This document shows, piece by piece, positions 8,158-16,241 of a DNA stretch of 46,239 bases (position 1 is the first letter of the stretch; the number at the start of each line of letters is the position of its first letter). The stretch covers positions 1,621 to 47,859 of the forward strand of contig NZ_JAAHHS010000029.1 in the NCBI RefSeq assembly GCF_010692395.1. The letters run 5' to 3'. Source of the stretch: Moorena sp. SIO3H5 (GTDB lineage Bacteria; Cyanobacteriota; Cyanobacteriia; Cyanobacteriales; Coleofasciculaceae). A program made the translations under genes and the position numbers. The notes below the pieces were generated by a model. The model saw nothing but the letters and a program-made list of their open reading frames with translations. It was not told the DNA's origin and ran no database searches.

Positions 8158-9852
8158 ATGATGAACCTTCAACAAACCCAACTCTATCAACGCCTTCAGG
8201 CATTTTCTTTAGATGACCCTGATGCCAAATTTCCCTTTAGCAAGCGACTGGCTCGGGAAAATCAGTGGAGTCTTAACTACGCTCAGCGGGTGATTGATGA
8301 ATACAAGAAATTTGCGTTTCTAGCAGTAGTAGCTGACCATCCCGTCTCCCCTTCTGACCCAGTGGATCAAGTGTGGCATCTACACTTGACCTATACCCAT
8401 TCTTACTGGGGGGAATTTTGCCCAAACATTCTACAAACCCCCTTTCATCATCTGCCTAGTGGTGGTGGTGCCAGTGAAAAGTCTAAATTCGACGATTGGT
8501 ACACTAAAACCCTAGCCAGCTATCACTATTTCTTTGGGGAAGCGCCACCAGTAGATATTTGGGCACCTGCTGATATTCATGTTAGTCAGCATGTCAATTT
8601 TGTGCGGGTAAACCCTCAGCAGCACTGGATTTTACCTAAGGTTAGTTGGTTTTGCCCCCCTGCCCCCCAAAATTGGGGGATAATGATGTCAAAGTCCCCC
8701 AGCGAGGGATTGCTCGCTGGGGGATTTAGGGGGCACTTACCTAAGGTTAGTTTAAACTCACTCCCCAACTTCAGCCTCAACCAATACGCGATTGTTTTCC
8801 TATTGTTCGTTTTGGCAGTAACCATCACAGGTTGTGAGTCATTAGCCTTAGTCAATAGCGCAAACCCACTTAATTTTACAGGACCATTATTTCTCGGGTT
8901 TTATCTAGTTCTAGTAAGTGCTGCGGTAGTCTTGGCCTACGGTTTACGTTGGTATCTACTACAACCAGCTTCCGATCCTGAGGGGAAATCCATCTCTCTC
9001 CATGCCTATGAGACAGCCTATTTAGTTGGTGGTCAACAGCGAGCCATCGATACAGCCATCGTTAACCTTGTGCAGGAGCAACATTTAAGACCTGTGCCTG
9101 AATACCGAGGGCTAGAATTAGTGAATCCTTTGGTTTACAAAAATGATCCCCTTGAGTTGAAAATTGACATTGGTGCTAGAACTGGTCAGACTATAACTCA
9201 AATTAGAGCATCCGCTGCATCCGCTACAGACCAAATACGCGATCGCTTAACCAATCTCAATCTCTTACTTACAGAAGACCAAGCCAAATCAGCCCAGCAA
9301 TATCCCGCACTTCTTCTGTTTGCTGTCTTGCTCCTAGGAATCACCAAGATTATAGTAGGCATTTCGCGAGATAAGCCAGTCGGTTTCCTGATCATACTGT
9401 GCATCATCACAGCAATTATTGCTTGGCGCTTTCTGGTGGTACCAGTAAACTGTAGTCGTTACGGCGATAGTGTATTAGGAAACCTAAGAGCTACCCATGG
9501 GATGCTGCGAAACCCTAAAGACAAGTCTCAACTAGCCCTGGCATTTGCTCTATTTGGTACTACAGTTTTAAACCAATATGGTCTAGAAGACTTGCAAAAG
9601 CTATTTAATCCTTTAACCAATTTTGGTAATAGCAGTAGCAATAGCAGTAGCCGCCGTAGCCGTAGCAGTGGTAGAAGTAATCGCAACAATAGCGGTGGTG
9701 GTGGCTGCGGTAGCAGTGGCTGCGGTGGCAGTGGCTGCAGTAGCGGTGATAGTGGCTCCAGTAGCAGTGATAGCGGCAGTAGTTGCGGTGGTGGCTGTGG
9801 TGGTGGTTGCGGTGGCTGCGGTGGTGGCTGTGGTGGTGGCTGCGGTGGCTAA
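8158..9852 (+). CDS. GRDP-like/TIGR04222-like membrane protein with Gly/Ser/Cys-rich tail
   Basis: This 564-residue protein (from the tandem ATGs at 8158/8161) begins with a glycine-rich-domain-protein-like segment carrying VDQVWHLHL (Asp70, Trp73, His74, His76). Four hydrophobic segments follow (about 209-228, 242-264, 383-401, 408-428). The second half resembles cyanobacterial TIGR04222-type membrane proteins that end in low-complexity Gly/Cys tails. Residues 513-564 here are almost only Gly, Cys and Ser. Function is unknown. Residues about 159-193 come from an in-frame insertion flanked by duplicated LPKVS. A TTG at 8137 would add seven residues, but the ATG is preferred. It is divergent from CHAT copy 2 and duplicated with it, which hints at a shared role. 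A 5' fragment of the paralogue is at 2497. Confidence 0.82.
   Translation: MMNLQQTQLYQRLQAFSLDDPDAKFPFSKRLARENQWSLNYAQRVIDEYKKFAFLAVVADHPVSPSDPVDQVWHLHLTYTHSYWGEFCPNILQTPFHHLPSGGGASEKSKFDDWYTKTLASYHYFFGEAPPVDIWAPADIHVSQHVNFVRVNPQQHWILPKVSWFCPPAPQNWGIMMSKSPSEGLLAGGFRGHLPKVSLNSLPNFSLNQYAIVFLLFVLAVTITGCESLALVNSANPLNFTGPLFLGFYLVLVSAAVVLAYGLRWYLLQPASDPEGKSISLHAYETAYLVGGQQRAIDTAIVNLVQEQHLRPVPEYRGLELVNPLVYKNDPLELKIDIGARTGQTITQIRASAASATDQIRDRLTNLNLLLTEDQAKSAQQYPALLLFAVLLLGITKIIVGISRDKPVGFLIILCIITAIIAWRFLVVPVNCSRYGDSVLGNLRATHGMLRNPKDKSQLALAFALFGTTVLNQYGLEDLQKLFNPLTNFGNSSSNSSSRRSRSSGRSNRNNSGGGGCGSSGCGGSGCSSGDSGSSSSDSGSSCGGGCGGGCGGCGGGCGGGCGG
8632..8752. repeat. 105-bp in-frame insertion flanked by a 16-bp direct repeat
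   Basis: TTACCTAAGGTTAGTT occurs at 8632-8647 and again at 8737-8752, exactly 105 bp (35 codons) apart. Between them is a C-tract/G-tract hairpin unit containing CCCAGCGAG-GGATTG-CTCGCTGGG. The duplicated edges look like a target-site duplication around a small hairpin element that kept the reading frame. Confidence 0.8.
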
Positions 9853-9857
9853 AGAGT

Positions 9858-9952
9858 TATAGCGGTTTCAGCGACTGTGAGGTACATCTCGAGCAGCCCT
9901 ACTAGGGGAAAGAAATTTGGTATGTACCTCATCTAACTACAGAATCGCTATA
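9858..9952. repeat. nested inverted-repeat element after the GRDP gene
   Basis: The outer arms TATAGCG (9858-9864) and CGCTATA (9946-9952) enclose inner arms TGAGGTACAT (9878-9887) and ATGTACCTCA (9922-9931). The size and symmetry suggest a small MITE-like element. It could also fold as an RNA hairpin at the 3' end of the preceding transcript. Confidence 0.6.
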
Positions 9953-9975
9953 GTTGATGGTTATCTTTGTGTTTT

Positions 9976-10013
9976 CCTATTCCCTATTCCCTATTCCCTA
10001 TTCCCTATTCCCT
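9976..10013. repeat. heptanucleotide array (TATTCCC)n
   Basis: About five head-to-tail copies of CCTATTC lie between the GRDP gene and higA. This is the short tandem heptamer class common in filamentous cyanobacteria. Confidence 0.85.
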
Positions 10014-10034
10014 GTGTCCAGCGCTATAATTTGC

Positions 10035-10355
10035 TTAAGTTTCATATTCATTTGACGCAATAGAAGCGAGTGGCTTGATCGTATTTAAAATCTGATCAGC
10101 CAGGGTTGCCTCCGCTAGTTCAAGCTCATAATGCTGCTGGAGGTTCAACCAAAATTGGGCAGTAGTACCGAAATATCTGGCCAGTCTCAGAGCCGTATCT
10201 GTAGTAATAGTTTTTTTGCCGTTTACGATGCCATTGATCCGTGTTACGGGTACATGGATATCCTGAGCCAGTTGATTCTCGCTAATGCCTAGTGGTTTGA
10301 TAAATTCTTCTAGAAGAATTTCACCGGGAGTAATAGGGGTAAGTTTTGTAGTCAT
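10035..10355 (-). CDS. higA: HigA-family antitoxin, XRE-type helix-turn-helix
   Basis: The 106-residue protein opens with ITPGEILLEEFIKPLGIS, the classic HigA/VapI start, followed by a helix-turn-helix (ENQLAQDIHVPVTRINGIVNGK) and the WLNLQQHYELE segment near residue 80. HigA binds the toxin encoded just upstream and represses the shared promoter. The gene follows higB on the same strand with a 13-bp gap, the toxin-first order typical of higBA. It sits between two CHAT receptor paralogues, where it may stabilise the region. Confidence 0.92.
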   Translation of the reverse strand: MTTKLTPITPGEILLEEFIKPLGISENQLAQDIHVPVTRINGIVNGKKTITTDTALRLARYFGTTAQFWLNLQQHYELELAEATLADQILNTIKPLASIASNEYET

Positions 10356-10368
10356 TAGTTTTTAGTAA

Positions 10369-10647
10369 TTAGTGATAATCCACAATCTCAACGTCATAGG
10401 CATCTCCATTTTCCCACCTGAAACAGACTCGATGCTGGTCATTGATTCTAATGCTGTACTGACCCTGGCGATCACCCTTTAAAGCCTTTAGTCTGTTACC
10501 TGGTGGAACCCGCAAGTCTTTTAGGTCATAGGCCGCATTAAGCATTTTAAGCTTCCTGAGAGCAGATGTTCGGAAATTTGCAAATCGAGAGACGCTGTAG
10601 TTTTTGAAAAGCCGTTCAGTATCTTTGCAGCGAAATGATTGTATCAT
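10369..10647 (-). CDS. higB: HigB/RelE-type mRNA interferase toxin
   Basis: Using the ATG at 10647 gives 92 residues beginning MIQSFRCKDTERLF, the usual HigB opening. An upstream in-frame ATG at 10683 would add 12 residues without family support. PPGNRLKALKGDRQGQYSIRINDQHRVCFRW contains the conserved Arg and aromatic residues of the RelE fold that cleave ribosome-bound mRNA. It is the first gene of the pair with higA. The length is normal and there is no frame damage, so the toxin is probably functional. Confidence 0.92.
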   Translation of the reverse strand: MIQSFRCKDTERLFKNYSVSRFANFRTSALRKLKMLNAAYDLKDLRVPPGNRLKALKGDRQGQYSIRINDQHRVCFRWENGDAYDVEIVDYH

Positions 10648-10846
10648 CAATAGTATATTCCGTTTTCCGTTGTCCTGCAACATGGAATACAGGGTATCGC
10701 TGCACTTGTCAACCCTCGAAGATGCAAATACTTTTTTATCCTTAAGTCAGAGCAATTAACTATTACCCTGATCAGCCGCCCGTCCTATGACTACACTCTT
10801 ACCCCTGAGCCGAAGTTACCTATTCCAAACTTCAGCAATCCAACCC

Positions 10847-13537
10847 TTACTCTTGCTTTTGGTAATCACAAGAAGAATACTCAAGGGGCACAAACTCTAA
10901 CCCATGGTCCTGGTTGGGACAAGGCACCACATGCACTAAGATTCGTGAGGGATTCTTCCGATTACCGTTAGCCGGTTCAAACTCAATTTTTCCCGTTAGC
11001 CCATCCGCACTAAAATCAGGACTTCTCAAGGTTTTCTGCATACCAAGACGTGTGGGATTATTCTGTTTTTCGATAGCCGTAATCAACACACGAGTTGTAT
11101 CATAGGCTAAAGCAGACCGGAAAGTTAAGGAATTGAAAGATTTTCCCCATAAGGTTTGAGCATCTTGAGTAACTTGTGGGTTAGCACTATTTAAGTGATG
11201 CCAGGGCACAGAAACCACAAACTTCTCGAATAGATCAGGATTTTCAAGTGCTAGTGTTTTTGACCTGGCCATTCCCGAGGAACCCACTATCACATTACCA
11301 CGATTGTTTTCCTTGATCATATCGATAGCATTAGTGACAGCATTGGTGACTTGACCATCGGGAATTAAAACAATAGCTGTTTCCTGAGTTTGTCGGATTT
11401 CCTCTATTGCTTGCTTAGCATTAAAGTTCTGCTTAGATATATCATCGTGTTTGATATTGACAATTTCTCCTCCTTGGTTAGTAAACTGCTGTTTAAATTC
11501 CTGCCAGAACGAGTGAGTGAATGGACTTTCTGGATTATAAAAACCCGCCGCTTTTTGGTGACCATTTTCAACCAAATAATCAACCAAAGATTGGGCTTCG
11601 ATTTTAGCGCTAGCTACCGTCCGTAAGAAAAAGTCCCTAGGGTGCTCTGTCAGTTCTTCCGTTGTGGAGCCAGAGGAGATTAAAACTAGCTTATTCGTGT
11701 TATAAATATCCACAGTTGGTATAGTCATATCACTAGCATAGTGACCAACTACCCCGTAGATATTTCGTTCCTTGACTAGTGCTTTTGCCCTTTGGATCGC
11801 TTCTGATGGGATATTGGCATCATCAGCAATAATAACTTTGAGTCCCTTACCCTTGATCGATTTACCGTTTAAAATATCCTTTCCTGGTAATTTGTCATTA
11901 TCCTGAAAAAGTTCCAAGTTAACTTCTGTTTGAGCGTGAGCGATTCCTCGAAGAATTTCTTGAGCTAGCTCCCGATTTTTGACAGAGCCATCCTTGTTTC
12001 TAACAATGGGTACCGCCACCGCAATGGTGTAGTAATCGGATTTAGTAGCGTCTAAGAGGGCATTATTCAGATAAATTAACGTTTCTGGGTCTTTGTCTTC
12101 CTCTTGCCAGGATTTAGAGAAGAAATTAACAGCGTCTTGATAGTTAGTCTTGCTCCACCAACATTTCTGCCATCGTTGCCAATTTTTTTGACTAAAAATA
12201 GCTAAGTTATCTCTCCAGGGAGTCTGACATGCTGCCACCAATTCAACACCCCGTTGCTTAAAACGTGGAGCAGAGGTTGTATCCAGTATCTCTTCTCCAG
12301 AACTAATCTTGTCTCCTAGCTTGTTAGGTTCTATGGCAAGTTTATAAATGCCGTAAATGCCAACAAGCGCAACAGTAGCTAAGGCTAATTTTATCAAACG
12401 GTTTACAGGTGATAGTTCCTCTCTAGATGATTCTAATGATTCTGACACTGGCCAACACCAAGGTTTTGCTGTAGGGTGCTGATAAATCACCGGTAACCAA
12501 GTGGCGTAGGGTAATTCATGTTGTATCGATTCCAGTCTTTGCCTAGCTACTCTGACTGCTTGCTCCAGGGGTTTTCTTTGGGTAAATTCTGTCAGAAAGA
12601 ACTCCAGGAACTTATGAGCGACCTGATCAGGAATCGGCTCCTTCATAATAATAACTTGTGGAATTTGTAGCTCAGCCAGGGCATTGCCTAAGCCTAAACC
12701 ATCACAGCTATTAAATATCGCTAACTTCAAGCCATTGTTAATCGCCGTTTTTAGAGCATGTTTTAACTCATCAATGGTTAAGCTATCGGTGTCATTAATA
12801 TAAATCCGACCCGTCATCCGGTCTCTTTTTCTCTCGCTAGAACTATGACCCGCAAAAAAGAGGATATGCCATCCCAGGGCATCCCGCAGGGAAGCTTCTA
12901 ACTGCTCTCGTGTAGGCTTGACCAGAAACTCAAGTAACGAGTCTTTACCAATTAATTCCTGTAAGTGTTGTTTATCTGGTTCAATATCAATTCCCTCACT
13001 GTTACCGAGAATCGCTAATACTCTGACCTGATCATTAGGAGGGTTTGCTGTAATTGTTTCGTACTCCAGAGGACTTAAGGTAATTTCAACAGAGTCATGA
13101 TCGTTCCAAAAATCCCACAGGTGCCATGGGAGTCGCTGAAGCTGAGGATTATCGGTCTGAATCATCACCCTAATATGAGTATTCCTATCTGTATTGCTTC
13201 TTAACTGTGCTGCTAATTTATCCCTGATCCGGCGAAAGCCATGATTAGAGTTAAGCCATTGGTTAAGATTTTTGTTCAATTCATCAGCAAATTCCTCACA
13301 TTCTTGTTTAGAAGAGAGGTATATTCGTCTGGGCTTTAAGCGGGGATTTCGGTAAATATACTCTAAATTAAGATATCGTTGCTGCCAATTACTGTAAAGG
13401 TGAGCAATTTTGGGATTTGGTGCTAACTGAGTAGTAATTCTACCCTCAGCTAACTGACCCTGAGGTCTCCATTCAAAGGTAACCCAAATGTCACTCTCTA
13501 GGTCACCAATAAGTCTTAATACAACTACCTTAGTCAT
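10847..13537 (-). CDS. CHAT protease-TM-periplasmic binding receptor, copy 3
   Basis: This 896-residue paralogue of copies 1 and 2 is more diverged than they are from each other. The CHAT domain has LPWHLWD, His231 (FFAGHS) and Cys278 (FNSCDG). A single membrane helix lies at about 381-401. A type I periplasmic-binding-protein-like domain fills the rest (YYTIAVAVPIV, GVVGHYASDMT, KLVLISSGSTTEEL, LAYDTTRVLITAI). It lacks the in-frame repeat carried by copies 1 and 2, so it probably reflects the original length. It starts 41 bp after the DUF1822 gene and on the same strand, and looks like the last gene of a sigma factor-DUF1822-CHAT operon. Proposed role: ligand binding outside the membrane controls a caspase-like protease inside (inference). 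Substrate and ligand are unknown. Confidence 0.9.
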   Translation of the reverse strand: MTKVVVLRLIGDLESDIWVTFEWRPQGQLAEGRITTQLAPNPKIAHLYSNWQQRYLNLEYIYRNPRLKPRRIYLSSKQECEEFADELNKNLNQWLNSNHGFRRIRDKLAAQLRSNTDRNTHIRVMIQTDNPQLQRLPWHLWDFWNDHDSVEITLSPLEYETITANPPNDQVRVLAILGNSEGIDIEPDKQHLQELIGKDSLLEFLVKPTREQLEASLRDALGWHILFFAGHSSSERKRDRMTGRIYINDTDSLTIDELKHALKTAINNGLKLAIFNSCDGLGLGNALAELQIPQVIIMKEPIPDQVAHKFLEFFLTEFTQRKPLEQAVRVARQRLESIQHELPYATWLPVIYQHPTAKPWCWPVSESLESSREELSPVNRLIKLALATVALVGIYGIYKLAIEPNKLGDKISSGEEILDTTSAPRFKQRGVELVAACQTPWRDNLAIFSQKNWQRWQKCWWSKTNYQDAVNFFSKSWQEEDKDPETLIYLNNALLDATKSDYYTIAVAVPIVRNKDGSVKNRELAQEILRGIAHAQTEVNLELFQDNDKLPGKDILNGKSIKGKGLKVIIADDANIPSEAIQRAKALVKERNIYGVVGHYASDMTIPTVDIYNTNKLVLISSGSTTEELTEHPRDFFLRTVASAKIEAQSLVDYLVENGHQKAAGFYNPESPFTHSFWQEFKQQFTNQGGEIVNIKHDDISKQNFNAKQAIEEIRQTQETAIVLIPDGQVTNAVTNAIDMIKENNRGNVIVGSSGMARSKTLALENPDLFEKFVVSVPWHHLNSANPQVTQDAQTLWGKSFNSLTFRSALAYDTTRVLITAIEKQNNPTRLGMQKTLRSPDFSADGLTGKIEFEPANGNRKNPSRILVHVVPCPNQDHGLEFVPLEYSSCDYQKQE

Positions 13538-13578
13538 GATGGTATTCCTTTAGGGTTTAACGAGATTATACCAGGCAA

Positions 13579-14481
13579 CTAGACAACAAAATACTCACTA
13601 AAGCTAGCATCGCCTAAGGCTACTTTTAGAGTAAACTCTTCTTGGCGTTCACCAAGAAATCCATGGCTGATAATAGTATCATTAATTCCAGCAGATACTT
13701 CCGAAAATATTTCTCCTGAGTCATCAATCACCATCAGCTTGAGACCAAGGGGTAGATGATCAATGTCTCGAGCATTCACTTGTATCTCTATATCACTCTC
13801 TTGCTGTGATTCTTGAGTGACAGTAACTACTAAATCCATGGGATAACTAACCAGGTTTGTCTCCAAAGTGATGGATTTAGCTGCTGTAACTCTAGGTCTC
13901 CTTAAACGAAAAGCTGGCTGGGGTGCTGAAGGATATTTTTGGGTTTTAACCCTTTGCCAACCTTTGTCACAAATCTGGTTAAACCATTGGCTCAAGTTTA
14001 CACATTGGCTGAGGGTTTCGATATGTTCCAGGAAATCTTCCAGAGACCCTAACTCAGATAGAGGTAACTCCTGAGTGCTGGCGGTTTTACTAAATCCTAG
14101 TAAGGTTGCTTCTGTAAGAGATTCGTTTAGTTGTACAGCTATATAACCAATCCGATTGTTCCAGACAATAGGGGGAATCTTAATAACTTGGGATTGAGGT
14201 AGCACAGGTAGACACTCTAGTTTACCGAGATTATTGAGATATAAATCTGCTATATCTCCCAGAGTTGGTATTACTGGAGTCAAGCTAGAACTCTTGGACA
14301 AATCTGTATCAATTCCCATACACTGACAGTAAAAATTCATAGCATAGACAGCCAAGGTATTGAGATAAACTTGTTTGCCTTGATCAGGATTAGATTGCTG
14401 CCTCCGGAACTTTTCTGCCAAGCGATGGGCTGAAGGGGTTAGGGCAACTTTGAAGGTTAACTTTTCTTCTGTATTGTTCAT
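13579..14481 (-). CDS. DUF1822 family protein
   Basis: Starting at ATG 14481 (MNNTEEKLTFKVAL) gives 300 residues. A longer frame from 14595 would begin with a translated heptamer array (LLPAPYSLLPIPYS), so it is rejected as the start. The sequence resembles cyanobacterial DUF1822 proteins: an N-terminal HRLAEKFRRQQSNPDQGKQVYLNTLAVYAMNFYC region, a middle domain with WNNRIGYIAVQL, and a beta-rich C-terminal half. Function is unknown. It lies between a sigma-70-like gene and a CHAT receptor gene on the same strand. I recall DUF1822 genes beside CHAT and sigma-like genes in other cyanobacteria, but could not check this. Confidence 0.8.
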   Translation of the reverse strand: MNNTEEKLTFKVALTPSAHRLAEKFRRQQSNPDQGKQVYLNTLAVYAMNFYCQCMGIDTDLSKSSSLTPVIPTLGDIADLYLNNLGKLECLPVLPQSQVIKIPPIVWNNRIGYIAVQLNESLTEATLLGFSKTASTQELPLSELGSLEDFLEHIETLSQCVNLSQWFNQICDKGWQRVKTQKYPSAPQPAFRLRRPRVTAAKSITLETNLVSYPMDLVVTVTQESQQESDIEIQVNARDIDHLPLGLKLMVIDDSGEIFSEVSAGINDTIISHGFLGERQEEFTLKVALGDASFSEYFVV

Positions 14482-14501
14482 AGTATTGTTGATATAGCAA
14501 A

Positions 14502-14577
14502 GGGAGCAGGGAACAGGGAACAGGGAATAGGGAATAGGGAGCAGGGAGTAAGGAGCAGGGAGCAGGGAGCAGGGAGC
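14502..14577. repeat. heptanucleotide array (GGGAGCA/GGGAACA/GGGAATA)n
   Basis: About eleven degenerate heptamers fill the gap between the sigma-like gene and the DUF1822 start. On the coding (minus) strand the array is C-rich and free of stops, so it creates a false N-terminal extension of the DUF1822 frame. Confidence 0.85.
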
Positions 14578-14601
14578 AACTAAGAGTAGTAACAAAAATA
14601 T

Positions 14602-15243
14602 TTAATCAAAATAGTCTTTTAACTGATTAGAAAATTTATTTAAACAACGGTTGTGAAATCCACTCAAAGTCTTCAGGGAAATTCCTAAATTAGATTCTAA
14701 ATCTTTCCAAGAATATCCTTCAATGCGTTTAAGGGCCAAAAATTTAAAATTGGCTTCAGGATGATTAGTGACGTAGGTTTCTTGAAAAATACCATCAGGG
14801 TCGGATTCTATCCAGGCGATGAGTTCACTTGACAAAAGAGGATTGTTGTGATGGTATTTTAGCTGATCCAACTCATCGATAGACACTCGTTTGATAGAAG
14901 AATCTTCTGGAAAAATAGCTAGAGTTCCTAAAATCGAGTTAATAGCATCAGGAAAACGTTTTCTGATCAGAAAGTTAACCCATTGTAAGACTTCACCTTT
15001 CTTGGGGTCATACTTATCAATATTTTGGCAGAGGTAAAGAAAGACTCGATTACAAGCTTCATCATAAATTTCTTCATAAAACCCGATAAATTTACCACGA
15101 TGGGGACGACATAGCTGACCGGATTCCCGAATTGCTTTGACCAATTTGGTTAAGGCTATCTGTCGCATCCTTGTCTTAGGAGGATACTGTTGGGCTTTTG
15201 TAGCTAGCTGTCTGAGTTTCTCGTCTTGCTGTTGATTCCACAC
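14602..15243 (-). CDS. sigma-70-like factor, cyanobacterial divergent type
   Basis: The 213-residue protein has a region-2-like segment (YEEIYDEACNRVFLYLCQNIDKYDPKKGEVLQWVNFLIRKRF) typical of extracytoplasmic-function-like sigma factors. It also has a C-terminal region-4 helix-turn-helix (YSWKDLESNLGISLKTLSGFHNRCLNKF). It is the first gene of the apparent operon with DUF1822 and CHAT copy 3. A CHAT protease receptor beside a sigma factor recalls sigma/anti-sigma systems controlled by proteolysis, but no anti-sigma motif is recognisable in the neighbours. The promoter was not identified. Confidence 0.8.
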   Translation of the reverse strand: MWNQQQDEKLRQLATKAQQYPPKTRMRQIALTKLVKAIRESGQLCRPHRGKFIGFYEEIYDEACNRVFLYLCQNIDKYDPKKGEVLQWVNFLIRKRFPDAINSILGTLAIFPEDSSIKRVSIDELDQLKYHHNNPLLSSELIAWIESDPDGIFQETYVTNHPEANFKFLALKRIEGYSWKDLESNLGISLKTLSGFHNRCLNKFSNQLKDYFD

Positions 15244-15368
15244 TTGAGTTTTACTAGGTATCTATAGGAAACAGGGAAAAGTCGGACAGAGCTCCGAGGA
15301 TTTGTTGATATTATGATCAAATGGGATTTGATTTGATCAGCTATTTAGTTTTCTGTTCATCAGCTAAA

Positions 15369-15398
15369 GGCCTTGGCCTATGGCCACGCTACGCGAAC
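15369..15398. repeat. dispersed GGCC…CACGCTACGCGAAC repeat
   Basis: GGCCTTGGCCTATGGCCACG followed by CTACGCGAAC. It is the same family as the in-frame inserts in CHAT copies 1 and 2. Confidence 0.7.
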
Positions 15399-15584
15399 AG
15401 CCATCAGCAGTCAATGGGCCAGGCATGAGATAACGGATGTAACGGATGGGAGTATCATCCTTGATTCTTTATCCTTGATCCTTCGATATAGTTCTCTGGC
15501 TTAAGCTTAGGGTTTTCTGCCAAATCCCGTTAATTGTTACAAAAGTTAATATTGCCCTGTATTGATGCGTTCGCGTAGCTACCT

Positions 15585-15669
15585 GTAGGGTGGGCAAGGT
15601 TTTGCCCACCCTACCCATGGATTATGTGCGTAAGTTTTGCCCACCCTACCCATGGATTATGTGCGTAAG
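15585..15669. repeat. hairpin followed by two 35-bp direct repeats
   Basis: GTAGGGTGGGCAA pairs with TTGCCCACCCTAC (15585-15614). The 35-bp unit starting TTTTGCCCACCCTACCCATG is repeated exactly at 15600-15634 and 15635-15669. Only two units are present and there are no spacers, so this is not a CRISPR. Confidence 0.8.
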
Positions 15670-15819
15670 TCCTGATTTTGTAAAAACCTAGTGTAAATTA
15701 AAGCTCCGATGGTTAATGGCGAATCACAATAAACCATACTCCGTAATTCTGCGAGATCTCATACATTAGGCAAACCCAATTGCAAACATTGCTTTGCCAC
15801 CATGTATATATAAGTTCTC

Positions 15820-15888
15820 AAATAACGACATCACAAACTGGCCAAGGAAATAATGTTTAAGGCTTCCAGGATTTTGATGTCGTTATTT
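15820..15888. repeat. 14-bp perfect inverted repeat around a 41-nt centre
   Basis: AAATAACGACATCA (15820-15833) is the exact reverse complement of TGATGTCGTTATTT (15875-15888). It may be a tiny MITE or a hairpin RNA. No coding content is visible. Confidence 0.65.
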
Positions 15889-16241
15889 TATGTCCGTCTT
15901 TTTTTAGACTATCAAAGAATCGGCCTGAATCCTTTGTAATCTATCGCTTCCCGCCACCTTGAGCTACATCTCGCTCAGGGTAAAAGGGGAGAGTGGCAAG
16001 AGAGGAAGGAGGGGGAATAAATTTGGGTGTAGTTAATCCCAATGTTAACCCCTATCCGAACATTCCCGAAGGCAAAAACAAAAAGCTAAAAAGCATATAT
16101 AAAAATCAAAATTACCAATTTAAAATTACCAATTTATAATCCCCAATTTATAATTAATAATTTCCAATTTTATTTTAATTATTGGATATTGCTACCAATC
16201 TAAACCATCGTCAACCCTATAGCTTTAAAGCTTTTAATTCT

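Larger units (their letters stand above)
15244..16241. other. repeat-rich intergenic region
   Basis: No gene is supported. It contains a dispersed GGCC-rich repeat (15369-15398), a hairpin plus direct repeats (15585-15669), an inverted-repeat element (15820-15888), and a tract of AATTTATAATT-like repeats (16110-16180) directly before the PEP-CTERM gene. Confidence 0.6.

Noticed and set aside
9623..9862. Val/Ala-rich open frame in the GRDP tail
   Set aside because: It is a frame-shifted reading of the Gly/Cys repeat DNA of the real gene.
13579..14595. Longer DUF1822 start at 14595
   Set aside because: The extra 38 residues are translated heptamers; the protein proper begins MNNTEEKL at 14481.
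15600..15669. Possible CRISPR array
   Set aside because: There are only two directly adjacent 35-bp units with no spacers and no cas genes nearby.
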